From the NCBI RefSeq assembly GCF_009858335.1, contig NZ_VMSE01000001.1, forward strand, positions 2,108,001-2,172,000: DNA of 64,000 bases, in the 5' to 3' direction. This DNA is from Methylovorus glucosotrophus. GTDB lineage: Bacteria > Pseudomonadota > Gammaproteobacteria > Burkholderiales > Methylophilaceae. The stretch's first letter is position 1. The number at the start of each line of letters is the position of its first letter. The translations under genes were made by a program, and so were the position numbers. Shown piece by piece: positions 9,032 through 17,700 of this stretch. The notes under the pieces were generated by a model, which did no database searches, had not been told where the DNA came from, and saw nothing but the letters and a program-made list of their open reading frames with translations.

Positions 9032-9582
9032 ATCAGCATGCCATCATGGCCTGGCTGCAGTATCAGGCGCGTCAGCTGGGCTGGCAGGGCTTGGTCGGCT
9101 TGGTCTTGCTGGTGATCAGCGCGGCCCTGGTGCTAGGCTGGCTGGTGCCAGGCAATACGCATCTGGCACAGCGTGAGCAGGAGCTGGACGTCTTGCGTGC
9201 CACCATGCCACAACATCAGGCCCGCTTTGTGGATCGCTCCCCACAGGCCACGCTCAATACCTTTTATGGCTTTTTGCCCGCGGAAAAAGAAGCCACTCGC
9301 CTGCTGGGCGTCATACTGACCACCGCCACCGAGCATCAACTGGTGCCGGAAAAAGCCGACTACTCTCTGGCACGCAGCCCAGCCGCGGCCTTTACCCGTT
9401 ATCAGATCACCCTGCCAGTGCGTGGAAACTATGTCCAGATTCGCAGCTTTGCCAACCAGGTATTGCAGCGCATCCCCTCGGCGGCGTTGAACGAGATCAC
9501 GCTGAAACGCCAGGATATCAATACCGAAGCGCTGGAAACCCGTCTGCGCTTCACCGTATTTTTGCAGCGGGGTCAGTCATGA
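9019..9582 (+). CDS. PilO/GspM-like inner-membrane assembly protein
   Basis: A 187-residue protein with one membrane helix near residues 22-42 (GLVGLVLLVISAALVLGWLV), a short coiled coil and a periplasmic domain containing FYGFLPAEKEATRLLGVILTTATEHQLVPEKADY, the pattern seen in PilO/GspM proteins, which pair with PilN/GspL. It overlaps both neighbours, so the four assembly genes are translationally coupled. Confidence 0.68.
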   Translation: MGTVNQHAIMAWLQYQARQLGWQGLVGLVLLVISAALVLGWLVPGNTHLAQREQELDVLRATMPQHQARFVDRSPQATLNTFYGFLPAEKEATRLLGVILTTATEHQLVPEKADYSLARSPAAAFTRYQITLPVRGNYVQIRSFANQVLQRIPSAALNEITLKRQDINTEALETRLRFTVFLQRGQS

Positions 9583-10127
9583 GCGAACGCACGCCTGTTT
9601 CCCGCTATGCGATCTGGCTGGGCCTGGCGCTGACACTGGGCGCCACCGTGTGGACATCCATCAACGAACCTGAAGCGGATGTTGCCGCGGCAAGGCCTAA
9701 GGTCAGCAAACTTGGCAAGCCCGCTACCGCAATAAAACCAGAACGCCAGGTATTCGCCTCCGGCTCGCGCGGTGAGGAAGCCGCGGATAACGACGAACTG
9801 GATATCCGCAAGCTGAGCCAACGCACCAGCGATGAGCCTATTCCCAACCTGTTCAATCTGGAAATGCCAGAGCCCCCTGAGTCTGCCCAGGCGCAGGAAG
9901 CTCCACCCGTGCCGCAAACGCCGGCCTTGCCATTCATCTATGCGGGCAAGCTGGTTAACAACGGCCAGCTGACGGTGTTTCTCAGCAAGGGCGCATTGAA
10001 TTACACCGTGCGCGAAGGCGATGTCATCGGCAAATGGCAGGTAAAACGCATAGAGCCGCCGCAGATGATCATGAGCTACCGCCCATTGAATACCGAAGTT
10101 CCCATGATGATTGGAGATATCAATTGA
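9579..10127 (+). CDS. PilP/GspC-like periplasmic connector
   Basis: A 182-residue protein with an N-terminal membrane helix (about residues 9-25), a long low-complexity Pro/Ala/Glu linker and a small C-terminal beta domain (LPFIYAGKLVNNGQLTVFLS...VREGDVIGKWQVKRIEPPQMIMSY). This resembles the HR domain of GspC and the PilP fold, which contact the secretin N0 domain. It is encoded directly before the secretin, whose TTG start overlaps its stop. Confidence 0.7.
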   Translation: MSERTPVSRYAIWLGLALTLGATVWTSINEPEADVAAARPKVSKLGKPATAIKPERQVFASGSRGEEAADNDELDIRKLSQRTSDEPIPNLFNLEMPEPPESAQAQEAPPVPQTPALPFIYAGKLVNNGQLTVFLSKGALNYTVREGDVIGKWQVKRIEPPQMIMSYRPLNTEVPMMIGDIN

Positions 10128-12079
10128 AATTGCCCCGCCCTTATCGCGCTGTTGTTGTTGCATTGATGCTGGGGCTGGCCGCCTGTTCCGCGCAGGAAAA
10201 AAAGGTGCAGCAAGGCAATGCCGAATTCCAGGAAGCCCGCAAGCTGGTAAATGCCGGAGATATTGAAGGCGGCATCGCCCGCCTGCGCGAGCTGCTCCGC
10301 ACCTTTCCTGATAATCCGCAGTATCGCGCCTACCTGAAACAGCAACAGGACATGCAGCTGACCCTGCTGCTGAAAGAAGCCGACCAGAACAAGCAGCAAG
10401 GCCGGATGACAGAAGCCGAGGCAGGCTATTACCGCGTATTGGCCCTGGACAATCAGAACCAGCGTGCGCAGGAAGGCTTGCGCCAGCTCAACAATGCGGC
10501 CCGTCACGATGCCATGCTGCAGCGCGCGCAGGCTTTGCTTAAGGCAGGCGATAGCGAGGGCGCGCAGAACATCACCCGCGCCGTGCTGGCGGAAGAAAGC
10601 AACCATGTGGCGGCGCGCGCCATGTTTGAAGATATCGAACAGAAACGCATAGACAAGATTGCCAACCCGCCACTGATCAAGTCGGCGTTCAAGCAGCCCA
10701 TCACCCTGGAGTTCAAGGATGTGCCGATCAAGTCGGTGTTCGAGTTTATTTCCAAGGCGGCGGGCATCAACTTTACCTACGACCACGACATGCCGAATGA
10801 CCAGCGCACCAGCCTGTTCCTGCGCAATACGCCGATTGAAGACGCCATCGAAGTCATCCTTACCAGCAACCAGCTGGCCAAGAAGGTGCTGAATGACAAC
10901 ACGCTGATGATCTACCCCCTGAGCCGCAGCCAGGAATACCAGGAAATGTATGTGCGCAGCTTTTACCTCGGCAATACCGAGGCCAAAAAAGCCATGAACA
11001 TGATCAAGACCGTGGTGAAAAGCAAGGATGTTTACATCGATGAAAAGCTGAACACGCTGGTCATGCGCGATACGCCCGAGGCCATCCGCACCGCCGAAAA
11101 GCTGATCATGTCGCAGGACATGGCAGAGCCGGAAGTGGTGCTGGAGGTGGAAGTGCTGGAGATCAACCGCCGCAGCCTGGAAGCCATCGGCATCCGTTAT
11201 CCTAGCGCCGTGAGTGTGGGCGTGCAGGGTCGCGATACGGTGAATGGCACCACGACCTTGAGCCCAGGTGAGCTGACTGTGCGTGAGCTCAAAAACTTCA
11301 ACTCGGACCTTGGTGTATTCAGCATCAGCGACCCGGTATTGGCGCTGAATCTCTTGCAGCAGGATACCGACACCAACCTGCTGGCCAATCCGCGCATCCG
11401 TGTCAAAAATCGTGAAAAAGCCAAGATTCACGTGGGTGACCGTATCCCGGTGCTGACCAGCATCGCCAACTCCACCGGCTTTGTGTCGCAGTCGGTCAGT
11501 TATATCGAGGTGGGCATCAAGCTCGATGTGGAGCCTACCGTGCTGCTGAATGACGAAGTTTCGATCAAGGTGGGCCTCGAGGTCAGCAACCAGACCGACA
11601 AGATCACCTCCAGCTCAGGCACCGTGACCTATACCATAGGCACGCGTAACGCCAATACCATGCTTCGCCTCAAAAACGGCGAAACACAGGTATTGGCGGG
11701 CCTGCTGCGCGATGACGAACAGAAGATTTCCAACAAGGTACCGGGGCTGGCTAACCTGCCGCTGATAGGCAAGCTGTTCACCGACCGCAACACCGATCGC
11801 ACCAAAAAGGAAATCGCCCTGCTGATCACACCCCGCATCATCAGCAACATTACTCCGGCAGATGCCATGTACACCGCTTTCCCGGCGGGTGTGGACCGCG
11901 GCCTGAACAAGGCCGCAGGCCGTGCTGCGGTGCAGGAAGCGCCAGTCGCGCAACAGGCAGCCGCCGCGACACCGCAGGATGTGCAAGCAGCCCGTGCACG
12001 CGAGGACAAAGCATTTGCCGACTCGGTAATGCGGCCAGTAGACCAGATCAGCGCGCCGCAGGGCGCAACGGCGCCCTGA
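10124..12079 (+). CDS. gspD: Outer-membrane secretin, GspD/MshL type, lipoprotein with TPR-like N-terminus
   Basis: A 651-residue protein. The TTG at 10124 is preferred: GGAGAT lies six bases upstream, and it yields a lipoprotein signal with lipobox LAAC (Cys20). The mature N-terminus (about 25-190) is an alpha-helical TPR-like region, as in MshL/PilQ-like secretins of pilus-type systems and unlike classical GspD. Next come an N0/STN-like domain (ITLEFKDVPIKSVFEFISKAAGINFTYD), a secretin N repeat (LNTLVMRDTPEAIRTAEKLI) and the secretin core (LLANPRIRVKNREKAKIHVGDRIPVL ... VPGLANLPLIGKLFTDR ... KKEIALLITPRII). It forms the multimeric outer-membrane channel. The C-terminal 60 residues are low-complexity Ala/Gln. 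Confidence 0.93.
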   Translation: MKLPRPYRAVVVALMLGLAACSAQEKKVQQGNAEFQEARKLVNAGDIEGGIARLRELLRTFPDNPQYRAYLKQQQDMQLTLLLKEADQNKQQGRMTEAEAGYYRVLALDNQNQRAQEGLRQLNNAARHDAMLQRAQALLKAGDSEGAQNITRAVLAEESNHVAARAMFEDIEQKRIDKIANPPLIKSAFKQPITLEFKDVPIKSVFEFISKAAGINFTYDHDMPNDQRTSLFLRNTPIEDAIEVILTSNQLAKKVLNDNTLMIYPLSRSQEYQEMYVRSFYLGNTEAKKAMNMIKTVVKSKDVYIDEKLNTLVMRDTPEAIRTAEKLIMSQDMAEPEVVLEVEVLEINRRSLEAIGIRYPSAVSVGVQGRDTVNGTTTLSPGELTVRELKNFNSDLGVFSISDPVLALNLLQQDTDTNLLANPRIRVKNREKAKIHVGDRIPVLTSIANSTGFVSQSVSYIEVGIKLDVEPTVLLNDEVSIKVGLEVSNQTDKITSSSGTVTYTIGTRNANTMLRLKNGETQVLAGLLRDDEQKISNKVPGLANLPLIGKLFTDRNTDRTKKEIALLITPRIISNITPADAMYTAFPAGVDRGLNKAAGRAAVQEAPVAQQAAAATPQDVQAARAREDKAFADSVMRPVDQISAPQGATAP

Positions 12080-12082
12080 ACC

Positions 12083-12565
12083 ATGACATCGAGGTTTGTG
12101 ATGCGGGGATTTACCCTGATCGAACTGATGGTAGCGCTGGTCTTGCTGGCGCTGATCCTCAGTTCTGCCGCGCCCATGGTGCAGATGTCCATCAAGCGCA
12201 ACAAGGAGCAGGAGTTGCGCCGCGCCCTGTGGCAAATCCGCGATGCGCTGGATGCTTACAAAAAGGCAGGCGACGATGGCCTGGTGAAGAAAATCCCGGG
12301 GCAATCAGGCTATCCGCCCAATTTGCAGATACTGGTAAAAGGCGTGGAAAACCAGCGTGACCCCAAGAAACGCAAGATCACCTTCTTGCGCAGTATCCCG
12401 CGGGATCCGTTTGCACCGGCCAGCGAGACCAACCCGGAAGCCACCTGGGGCTTGCGCAGTTATGCCAGCTCTTTCGATGAACCGCAGCCGGGCGAGGATG
12501 TGTATGACGTTTACTCGCTGTCTCGCGAAACAGGGCTGGACAAACGTCCATACCGGGAGTGGTAA
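12083..12565 (+). CDS. Pseudopilin (GspG/GspH-like) 2
   Basis: A type IV prepilin-like protein of 160 residues with the prepilin-peptidase motif RG-FTLIELMVALVLLALILS, including Glu+5. An alternative ATG at 12101 has a better GAGG ribosome-binding site and would give a three-residue leader. The globular part (LRRALWQIRDALDAYKKAGDDG...LRSIPRDPFAP) resembles pseudopilins with the DPF/DPW turn. It is the first of three small pilin-like genes after the secretin, and its TAA overlaps the next ATG. Confidence 0.85.
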   Translation: MTSRFVMRGFTLIELMVALVLLALILSSAAPMVQMSIKRNKEQELRRALWQIRDALDAYKKAGDDGLVKKIPGQSGYPPNLQILVKGVENQRDPKKRKITFLRSIPRDPFAPASETNPEATWGLRSYASSFDEPQPGEDVYDVYSLSRETGLDKRPYREW

Positions 12566-12942
12566 TGCATAAGCGTAAAGGCTTTACCCTGATCGAAGTG
12601 CTGGTGGTGCTGGCGATCATTGCCACCCTGCTCAGCCTGGTCGCCCCTCGCTACTTTGATACCATCTCGCGTGCGCAGGAAACTTCACTCAAGCACGATC
12701 TCGCCACCATGCGCGATGCTATCGATAAATACTATGCCGATAACGCCGCCTATCCAGATACCCTGGAAGACCTGGTGCAAGGCAAATACCTGCGCAGCAT
12801 TCCGGAAGATCCCATCACCAAAAGCTCGCAAACCTGGACTTTTGTTGCGCCTGCCGACCCCGAAACCAAAGGGTCCATCTACGATATACGCAGCGGCTCA
12901 GCCGAGATCGCCGAAGATGGAACAGCCTATGCAGACTGGTAA
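12565..12942 (+). CDS. Pseudopilin 3
   Basis: A 125-residue prepilin-like protein: leader MHKRKG, cleavage before FTLIEVLVVLAIIATLLSLVAPRYF with Glu+5, then LKHDLATMRDAIDKYYADNAAYPDTLEDLVQGKYLRSIPEDPIT, a typical GspG-like core. The ATG at 12565 follows GGGAG and overlaps the previous stop. It would be a minor or alternative pseudopilus subunit processed by a prepilin peptidase, which is not encoded in this window. Confidence 0.87.
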   Translation: MHKRKGFTLIEVLVVLAIIATLLSLVAPRYFDTISRAQETSLKHDLATMRDAIDKYYADNAAYPDTLEDLVQGKYLRSIPEDPITKSSQTWTFVAPADPETKGSIYDIRSGSAEIAEDGTAYADW

Positions 12943-13441
12943 ACGAGAGATAGTCCAAAGGGAAAGTGGCCAAGGGGGTTTTGCCCTGCTGGGCATATTG
13001 CTGGTGATCATACTCGCGGGCCTGGTCCTGGCAGAGGCCGCCAACAGCTGGAGCAATATGCGTCAGCGTGAGCGCGAACAGGAACTGCTGCGTGTCGGCA
13101 GCAAAATACGGGAAGCCATCGGCAATTACTATCAGCGCTCGCCGGGGCTGGTGAAGCAGTATCCGCGCTCGCTGGAAGAACTGGTAAAAGATAACCGTTT
13201 TCCCAAACCAGAACGCTATCTCAGAACACTCTACGCCGACCCGCTGACCGGGCAAGCCAGCTGGGGCACACTGGAAGCACCCAGCGGAGGCATCATGGGG
13301 GTCTACAGCCTGGCGCAGGGTAAGCCCTTCAAACAGCGCAACTTTCCGCCTATCTATCAAAGCTTTGAAAAGCAGACCAGTTACAGCGAATGGATTTTTG
13401 CCTATCTTCCTGACACGGATGCCCTGCTAAACACGCCTTAA
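12929..13441 (+). CDS. Atypical pseudopilin lacking Glu+5
   Basis: A 170-residue protein that overlaps the end of pseudopilin 3; the ATG at 12929 is likely, with 12917 as an alternative. A 17-residue leader rich in charged residues ends QGG before FALLGILLVIILAGLVLAEAANSW, a pilin-type hydrophobic helix. Position +5 is Gly instead of the near-invariant Glu. In GspK, the tip subunit of classical pseudopili, Glu+5 is also absent, so this could be the tip or initiating subunit. The rest (REQELLRVGSKIREAIGNYYQRSPGLVKQYPRSLEELVKDNRF) is pseudopilin-like. It ends the locus. Confidence 0.78.
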   Translation: MQTGKREIVQRESGQGGFALLGILLVIILAGLVLAEAANSWSNMRQREREQELLRVGSKIREAIGNYYQRSPGLVKQYPRSLEELVKDNRFPKPERYLRTLYADPLTGQASWGTLEAPSGGIMGVYSLAQGKPFKQRNFPPIYQSFEKQTSYSEWIFAYLPDTDALLNTP

Positions 13442-13664
13442 GGCTGGTTAATTATGCCTTCACTATCCATCCACAATTTCTGTGGATAAAACTGTGAACA
13501 GCTGTGACTTAAAAATGTAACTATGGCTGCCGTAAGGGATTTTTTAAAACGCCTAAAAAATAGTCTTATAAATAACCATTTAAAAACAATGACTTATGTT
13601 ATGTCATTGGATTGTTAAGGTTTTTCGCTTCAAGTTAATGTAGCACATGAGCTCATGTGCATAA
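13442..13664. other. AT-rich gap between convergent secretion and tatD genes
   Basis: A 223-bp gap with no gene. It contains a small inverted repeat (CCACAATTTCTGTGG near 13471) and an 18-bp perfect palindrome GCACATGAGCTCATGTGC at 13643-13660, just past the tatD stop. Neither has the stem-loop plus T tract of an intrinsic terminator. Confidence 0.5.
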
Positions 13665-14432
13665 CTAGGCTATCGCAGGCAAGGCTTCCCGGGCATTTTT
13701 GCCTGTCGCAGCAATGACTTCTGCCAACGGCAGGCCACGCAAATCAGCCAGTACCCGGGCAATGGCAGGCAACTCGTGCGGGCTGTTACGGCCACGATGT
13801 CCCAGCCAATCGGGGGCAATATCGGGGGCATCGGTTTCCAGCACGATGGCTTCCAGTGGCAGTTTCCGGGCCAGCTCGCGGATATGCAGGGCGCGGTCAT
13901 AGGTCATGGCGCCGCCAAAGCCGAGCTTGAAGCCCATCTCCATAAAGCGCTCTGCCTGTTGAAAACTGCCATTGAAAGCATGGGCAATGCCGCCCTTTAC
14001 GCCGATGCGGCGCAAGTGCTTGAGGATCAGATCGCTGGATTTGCGCACATGCAGGATGACCGGCAGATCAAAGTCACGCGCCAGTTTGAGCTGCGCCACG
14101 AAAAAAGCCTGCTGGCGTTCGATATCCGGGTTGGGGATGAAGAGATCGAGGCCGATTTCGCCAATCGCCACGGGCAGGCGATGCTCCAGCTGCTGTTTCA
14201 GCGCATCGATATCCTCTTCTTTAGCACGCGCAATAAACAGTGGGTGTATGCCCAGCGCGTAGCGGCACCAGGGAAATTCGGCGGCCAATGCCTGCACGAT
14301 AGTGAAATTTGCCGCCTCTACCGCCGGCACCACGATGCGCGCAACGCCAGCCTCATGCGCACGCGCGGCAATGTCTGCCCGGTCGGCATCGAACTCTGGC
14401 GCATCAAGATGGCAATGGGTATCGACAAGCAC
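13665..14432 (-). CDS. tatD: TatD-family metal-dependent hydrolase
   Basis: A 255-residue TIM-barrel hydrolase. Metal-site motifs are visible: DTHCHLD at the N-terminus, GEIGLD near residue 95, LHVRKS near 130, HAFNGS near 155 and LETDAPDI near 200. E. coli TatD-type proteins are 3'-5' nucleases or D-aminoacyl-tRNA-related hydrolases; the exact substrate cannot be stated. It lies 48 bp after ribD on the same strand, probably in the nrdR-ribD-tatD transcript. Confidence 0.92.
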   Translation of the reverse strand: MLVDTHCHLDAPEFDADRADIAARAHEAGVARIVVPAVEAANFTIVQALAAEFPWCRYALGIHPLFIARAKEEDIDALKQQLEHRLPVAIGEIGLDLFIPNPDIERQQAFFVAQLKLARDFDLPVILHVRKSSDLILKHLRRIGVKGGIAHAFNGSFQQAERFMEMGFKLGFGGAMTYDRALHIRELARKLPLEAIVLETDAPDIAPDWLGHRGRNSPHELPAIARVLADLRGLPLAEVIAATGKNAREALPAIA

Positions 14433-14480
14433 GCGCGGCTTCTCCTGGGGTGAGGTGTCCGTGTGGCGGACCTTGGTGAT

Positions 14481-15587
14481 TCAGGGTTGTGGCGGGTGCG
14501 GCGTTGCCAGCAAACGGATGTCGCGGCCGATCTGTCGCATGTCGGTAATATCCAGATCAATGCGGGCCGCCATGCTTTGCAACATAGGCAGGGCAAACAT
14601 GCCACGGGCATCGGCGCCCAGCAGCTTGGGGGCGTAATACAGAATCAGCTGATCAATCAGTCCGCCATGCAGCAAGGCCCCATTCAGCGTGGCGCCGGCT
14701 TCCACCATCACTTCATTGATGCCACGGCTCGCCAGGAGTTCCAGCAGGCTATCGAGGCTGACGCGCGACTGATGGTCGGGCAAGTGCATCAACTCTACTC
14801 CATGCTGGCATAGGGCCGCGATACGGTCCGCGCTGGCGCTGCCGTAGACTATGAGGGCATTGCCACCTTGCAGGATGCGCGCTTGCGGCGAAATCTGCAG
14901 ATGGCTATCCACAATCACGCGTAGCGGCTGGCGGCCTTGCAACTCTCCAGCCTCATCCCGCACGCTGAGTTGCGGGTCATCGGCCAGCACGGTGCCTATG
15001 CCAGTCAGCATGACGCAGGATTGCGCGCGCCAGTGTTGCACATCCTTGCGGGCTTCAGGGCCGGTAATCCATTGGCTGATGCCATTTTGCAGAGCGGTGG
15101 CGCCATCCAGGCTGGCGGCAATCTTGCTGCGCACAAACGGACGACGGCGCGTCATGCGCGAAATGAATCCAGCATTCAGGCTGCGCGCCTGCGCTTCCAG
15201 CAAGCCGGACTGCACGGCAATGCCTTGCGCCTGTAAGCGCTGCAAACCACTTCCGGCAACCTGGGGGTTAGGGTCTTGCATGGCGGCGACCACGCGCTTC
15301 ACACCGGCCTTGATCAAGGCGTCTGCACACGGCGGTGTACGTCCATGGTGGCTGCAGGGTTCAAGCGTGACATAGGCATCGGAGCCTTGCGCCAGATTGC
15401 CCGCTTGCCGCAGGGCATGTACTTCGGCATGCGGCTCGCCAGCTTTGAGGTGCGCGCCTTCGCCGACAATCTGACCGTCCTTGACGATCACGCAGCCGAC
15501 ACGGGGATTGGGAGTGGTGGTGTAGAGGCCCTGCTCTGCCAGCCGCAGGGCTCGCGCCATCATCTGATGATCCAGCGCGCTGAACAC
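14481..15587 (-). CDS. ribD: Bifunctional riboflavin biosynthesis deaminase/reductase
   Basis: A 368-residue protein carrying out the second and third steps of riboflavin synthesis: deamination of the pyrimidine, then NADPH-dependent reduction of the ribosyl side chain. The N-terminal deaminase domain shows the zinc motifs HAEVHAL and PCSHHGRTPPC. The C-terminal reductase domain has VRSKIAASLDG and VMVEAGATLNGALL. The start is a GTG behind a GGAG ribosome-binding site, four bases after the nrdR stop, so the two are translated together. Other rib genes are not in the window. Confidence 0.95.
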   Translation of the reverse strand: MFSALDHQMMARALRLAEQGLYTTTPNPRVGCVIVKDGQIVGEGAHLKAGEPHAEVHALRQAGNLAQGSDAYVTLEPCSHHGRTPPCADALIKAGVKRVVAAMQDPNPQVAGSGLQRLQAQGIAVQSGLLEAQARSLNAGFISRMTRRRPFVRSKIAASLDGATALQNGISQWITGPEARKDVQHWRAQSCVMLTGIGTVLADDPQLSVRDEAGELQGRQPLRVIVDSHLQISPQARILQGGNALIVYGSASADRIAALCQHGVELMHLPDHQSRVSLDSLLELLASRGINEVMVEAGATLNGALLHGGLIDQLILYYAPKLLGADARGMFALPMLQSMAARIDLDITDMRQIGRDIRLLATPHPPQP

Positions 15588-15591
15588 GGGC

Positions 15592-16074
15592 TTATTCTCC
15601 GGCAGGGTCCGTCAGGCGACGGTGGGGCTTGTCCAGGTCGCGAATCACATCGCTGAAATCGTCGACATCCTGGAAGCTGCGATACACCGAAGCAAAGCGC
15701 ACATAGGCCACCTTGTCCATCAGGCGCAGCTCCTGCATCACGCTCTCGCCGAGATCGCGCGCCATGATTTCGCGCTCGCCCTTGGCCAGCAGCTTTTGCA
15801 CAATGTGCTCGATGGCGCGATCCACATATTCGGTGGGCACGGGACGCTTGTGCAAGGCACGGGTAAAAGAAAGCCGCAGCTTGTCGCGATTGAATTCCTC
15901 ACGGTTGCCATTCTGCTTGACCACTTGCGGCAGATGCAGCTCGGCGGTTTCGTAGGTGGTAAAGCGCTTGTCGCAGGCCGCACAACGGCGACGGCGACGG
16001 ATGGAGTTGCCTTCTTCATTCACCCGGGAATCAATGACCTGGGTGTCATCGGTACCGCAAAAAGGACACTTCAT
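15592..16074 (-). CDS. nrdR: Transcriptional repressor of ribonucleotide reductase genes
   Basis: A 160-residue NrdR. The N-terminal zinc ribbon is [17 protein letters not shown]...[17 protein letters not shown]. The ATP-cone domain follows ([29 protein letters not shown]). NrdR senses ATP and dATP and represses nrd operons. The family length is about 150 residues; a short Pro/Arg-rich tail accounts for the difference. In many proteobacteria nrdR lies between glyA and ribD, as here. Confidence 0.96.
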   Translation of the reverse strand: MKCPFCGTDDTQVIDSRVNEEGNSIRRRRRCAACDKRFTTYETAELHLPQVVKQNGNREEFNRDKLRLSFTRALHKRPVPTEYVDRAIEHIVQKLLAKGEREIMARDLGESVMQELRLMDKVAYVRFASVYRSFQDVDDFSDVIRDLDKPHRRLTDPAGE

Positions 16075-16238
16075 GAGAGTTGACCAGGCAGGTTAAACGC
16101 AACGCGTTGAAAGGGATGAAACCTAGGCAGCAGACCTTCTGCCCATGAACGAGGTTTACCCTCTTCCATGGATATGGACCCGCCAGCCTGATGTTTCACA
16201 TGTCCCCTTTCATGTGTCGCGATGGTGATGGGCGGGAA

Positions 16239-17492
16239 TTAAGCGCCGTATACCGGGAAGCGGCTGGTCAAGGCATGTACCTTGGCCTTGGTCGCAGCAA
16301 TCACGGCTTCATCGGTCGGGTTGTCCAGCACATCAGCAATCAGGTTGGCCACCAGACGGGCTTCTTCTTCCTTGAAGCCGCGGGTGGTGATGGCTGGCGA
16401 ACCGATACGTATGCCGGAGGTAACAAACGGACTTTCCGGGTCATTCGGGATCGCGTTCTTGTTCACGGTGATGTGGGCCTGGCCGAGATAAGCATCCGCC
16501 GCCTTGCCGGTGAGGTTCTTGGGACGCAGGTCCACCAGGAACACATGCGACTCGGTACGGCCGGAGATAATGCGCAGGCCGCGCTCTGCCAGGGTTTGCG
16601 CCATGATGCTGGCATTCTTGAGTACTTGCTCCTGATACGCCTTGAAATCTGGCTGCAATGCTTCGAGGAAAGCGGTGGCCTTGCCTGCGATCACGTGCAT
16701 CAGCGGGCCGCCTTGCAGGGATGGGAACACATTGGAATTCAGGGACTTTTCAAACTCAGCCTTGGCGAGAATGATGCCGCCACGTGGACCGCGCAGGGTC
16801 TTGTGGGTGGTGGAGGTCACGAAATCGGCATGGGGTACCGGGTTAGGGTAAACACCAGCGGCAATCAGGCCGGAGTAATGCGCCATGTCGACCATGAAAT
16901 AAGCGCCCACCTTTTTGGCGATCTCGGCCATGCGTGCCCAGTCAAAGCGCAAGGCATAGGCAGAAGCACCGCCAATCAGCAGCTTGGGCTTGCACTCGAT
17001 GGCAATACGCTCCATCTCGTCGTAATCGATTTCTTCCTTGTCGTTCAGGCCGTAAGGCACGATGTTGAACAGCTTGCCGGACAGGTTGGCTGGGGAACCG
17101 TGGGTCAGGTGACCACCGTGGCCAAGGTTCATGCCCATGACGGTATCGCCTGGCTTGAGAATGGAGAAATACACAGCCTGGTTGGCCTGAGAGCCGGAAT
17201 GCGGTTGCACGTTGGCATATTCAGCACCGAACAGCTTCTTCACACGGTCAATGGCCAATTGCTCAACCTGATCGACAAACTCACAGCCACCGTAAAAACG
17301 CTTGCCTGGATAACCTTCAGCATACTTGTTGGTCAGCTGAGAACCTTGCGCCTGCATGACAGCAGGGCTGGTGTAGTTTTCAGAGGCGATCAGTTCAATA
17401 TGCTCATCCTGGCGCTGACGCTCGGCTTCTATATGCTGCCAAAGTTCAGGATCTGCGACGTTCAGGGTTTTTGCCGTGCTAAACATGTTCAA
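16239..17492 (-). CDS. glyA: Serine hydroxymethyltransferase
   Basis: A 417-residue PLP enzyme interconverting serine and glycine with tetrahydrofolate, a main source of one-carbon units (and the entry point of the serine cycle where that exists). The PLP lysine lies in [15 protein letters not shown]; the N-terminal [13 protein letters not shown] and [18 protein letters not shown] motifs are diagnostic. The ATG follows a GGAA ribosome-binding site. A 164-bp gap separates it from nrdR downstream and holds only a small CACATG/CATGTG hairpin. Confidence 0.97.
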   Translation of the reverse strand: MNMFSTAKTLNVADPELWQHIEAERQRQDEHIELIASENYTSPAVMQAQGSQLTNKYAEGYPGKRFYGGCEFVDQVEQLAIDRVKKLFGAEYANVQPHSGSQANQAVYFSILKPGDTVMGMNLGHGGHLTHGSPANLSGKLFNIVPYGLNDKEEIDYDEMERIAIECKPKLLIGGASAYALRFDWARMAEIAKKVGAYFMVDMAHYSGLIAAGVYPNPVPHADFVTSTTHKTLRGPRGGIILAKAEFEKSLNSNVFPSLQGGPLMHVIAGKATAFLEALQPDFKAYQEQVLKNASIMAQTLAERGLRIISGRTESHVFLVDLRPKNLTGKAADAYLGQAHITVNKNAIPNDPESPFVTSGIRIGSPAITTRGFKEEEARLVANLIADVLDNPTDEAVIAATKAKVHALTSRFPVYGA

Positions 17493-17588
17493 TTTTCCAA
17501 GGGCTTAAAAAGTAAATAGGCAGAATTTTAACATGATCAGCCACTTAAAGAATGAATACGCTTCACTCATTGCGCAGTGCATCATTGG

Positions 17589-17612
17589 TGGCTATATACA
17601 GCCATGTGGCTG
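17589..17612 (+). promoter_or_regulatory. Candidate activator-binding dyads upstream of the sigma-54 promoter
   Basis: Two overlapping dyads, TGGCT-N6-AGCCA (17589-17604) and CAGCCATGTGGCTG (17599-17612), lie 63-86 bp upstream of the -24 element, where enhancer-binding proteins usually bind. A perfect TTGATT-AAA-AATCAA dyad at 17652-17666 lies between them and the promoter, where IHF often bends the DNA. The activator is unknown. Confidence 0.35.
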
Positions 17613-17674
17613 ATTACAACCACCAGTCAACCGAGCGCTAAACTCAAGCCATTGATTAAAAATCAAAAAATATC

Positions 17675-17689
17675 TGGCACGCGCCTTGC
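17675..17689 (+). promoter_or_regulatory. Sigma-54 (RpoN) promoter
   Basis: TGGCAC-GCGCC-TTGC matches the sigma-54 consensus TGGCAC-N5-TTGC at every fixed position, with the required 10 bp between the -24 GG (17676-17677) and the -12 GC (17688-17689). Transcription should start near 17701. Confidence 0.8.
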
Positions 17690-17700
17690 GATACAGCTAA

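Noticed and set aside
16130-16238. Possible riboswitch or terminator between glyA and nrdR
   Set aside because: Only a 6-bp CACATG/CATGTG stem without T tract was found, and no conserved riboswitch core was recognised.
17572-17593. NtrC enhancer site (TGCATCATTGGTGGC) upstream of the sigma-54 promoter
   Set aside because: Only half of the TGCACC-N5-GGTGCA consensus is met and spacing is one base short. The TGGCT/AGCCA dyads nearby are better candidates for an unidentified activator.
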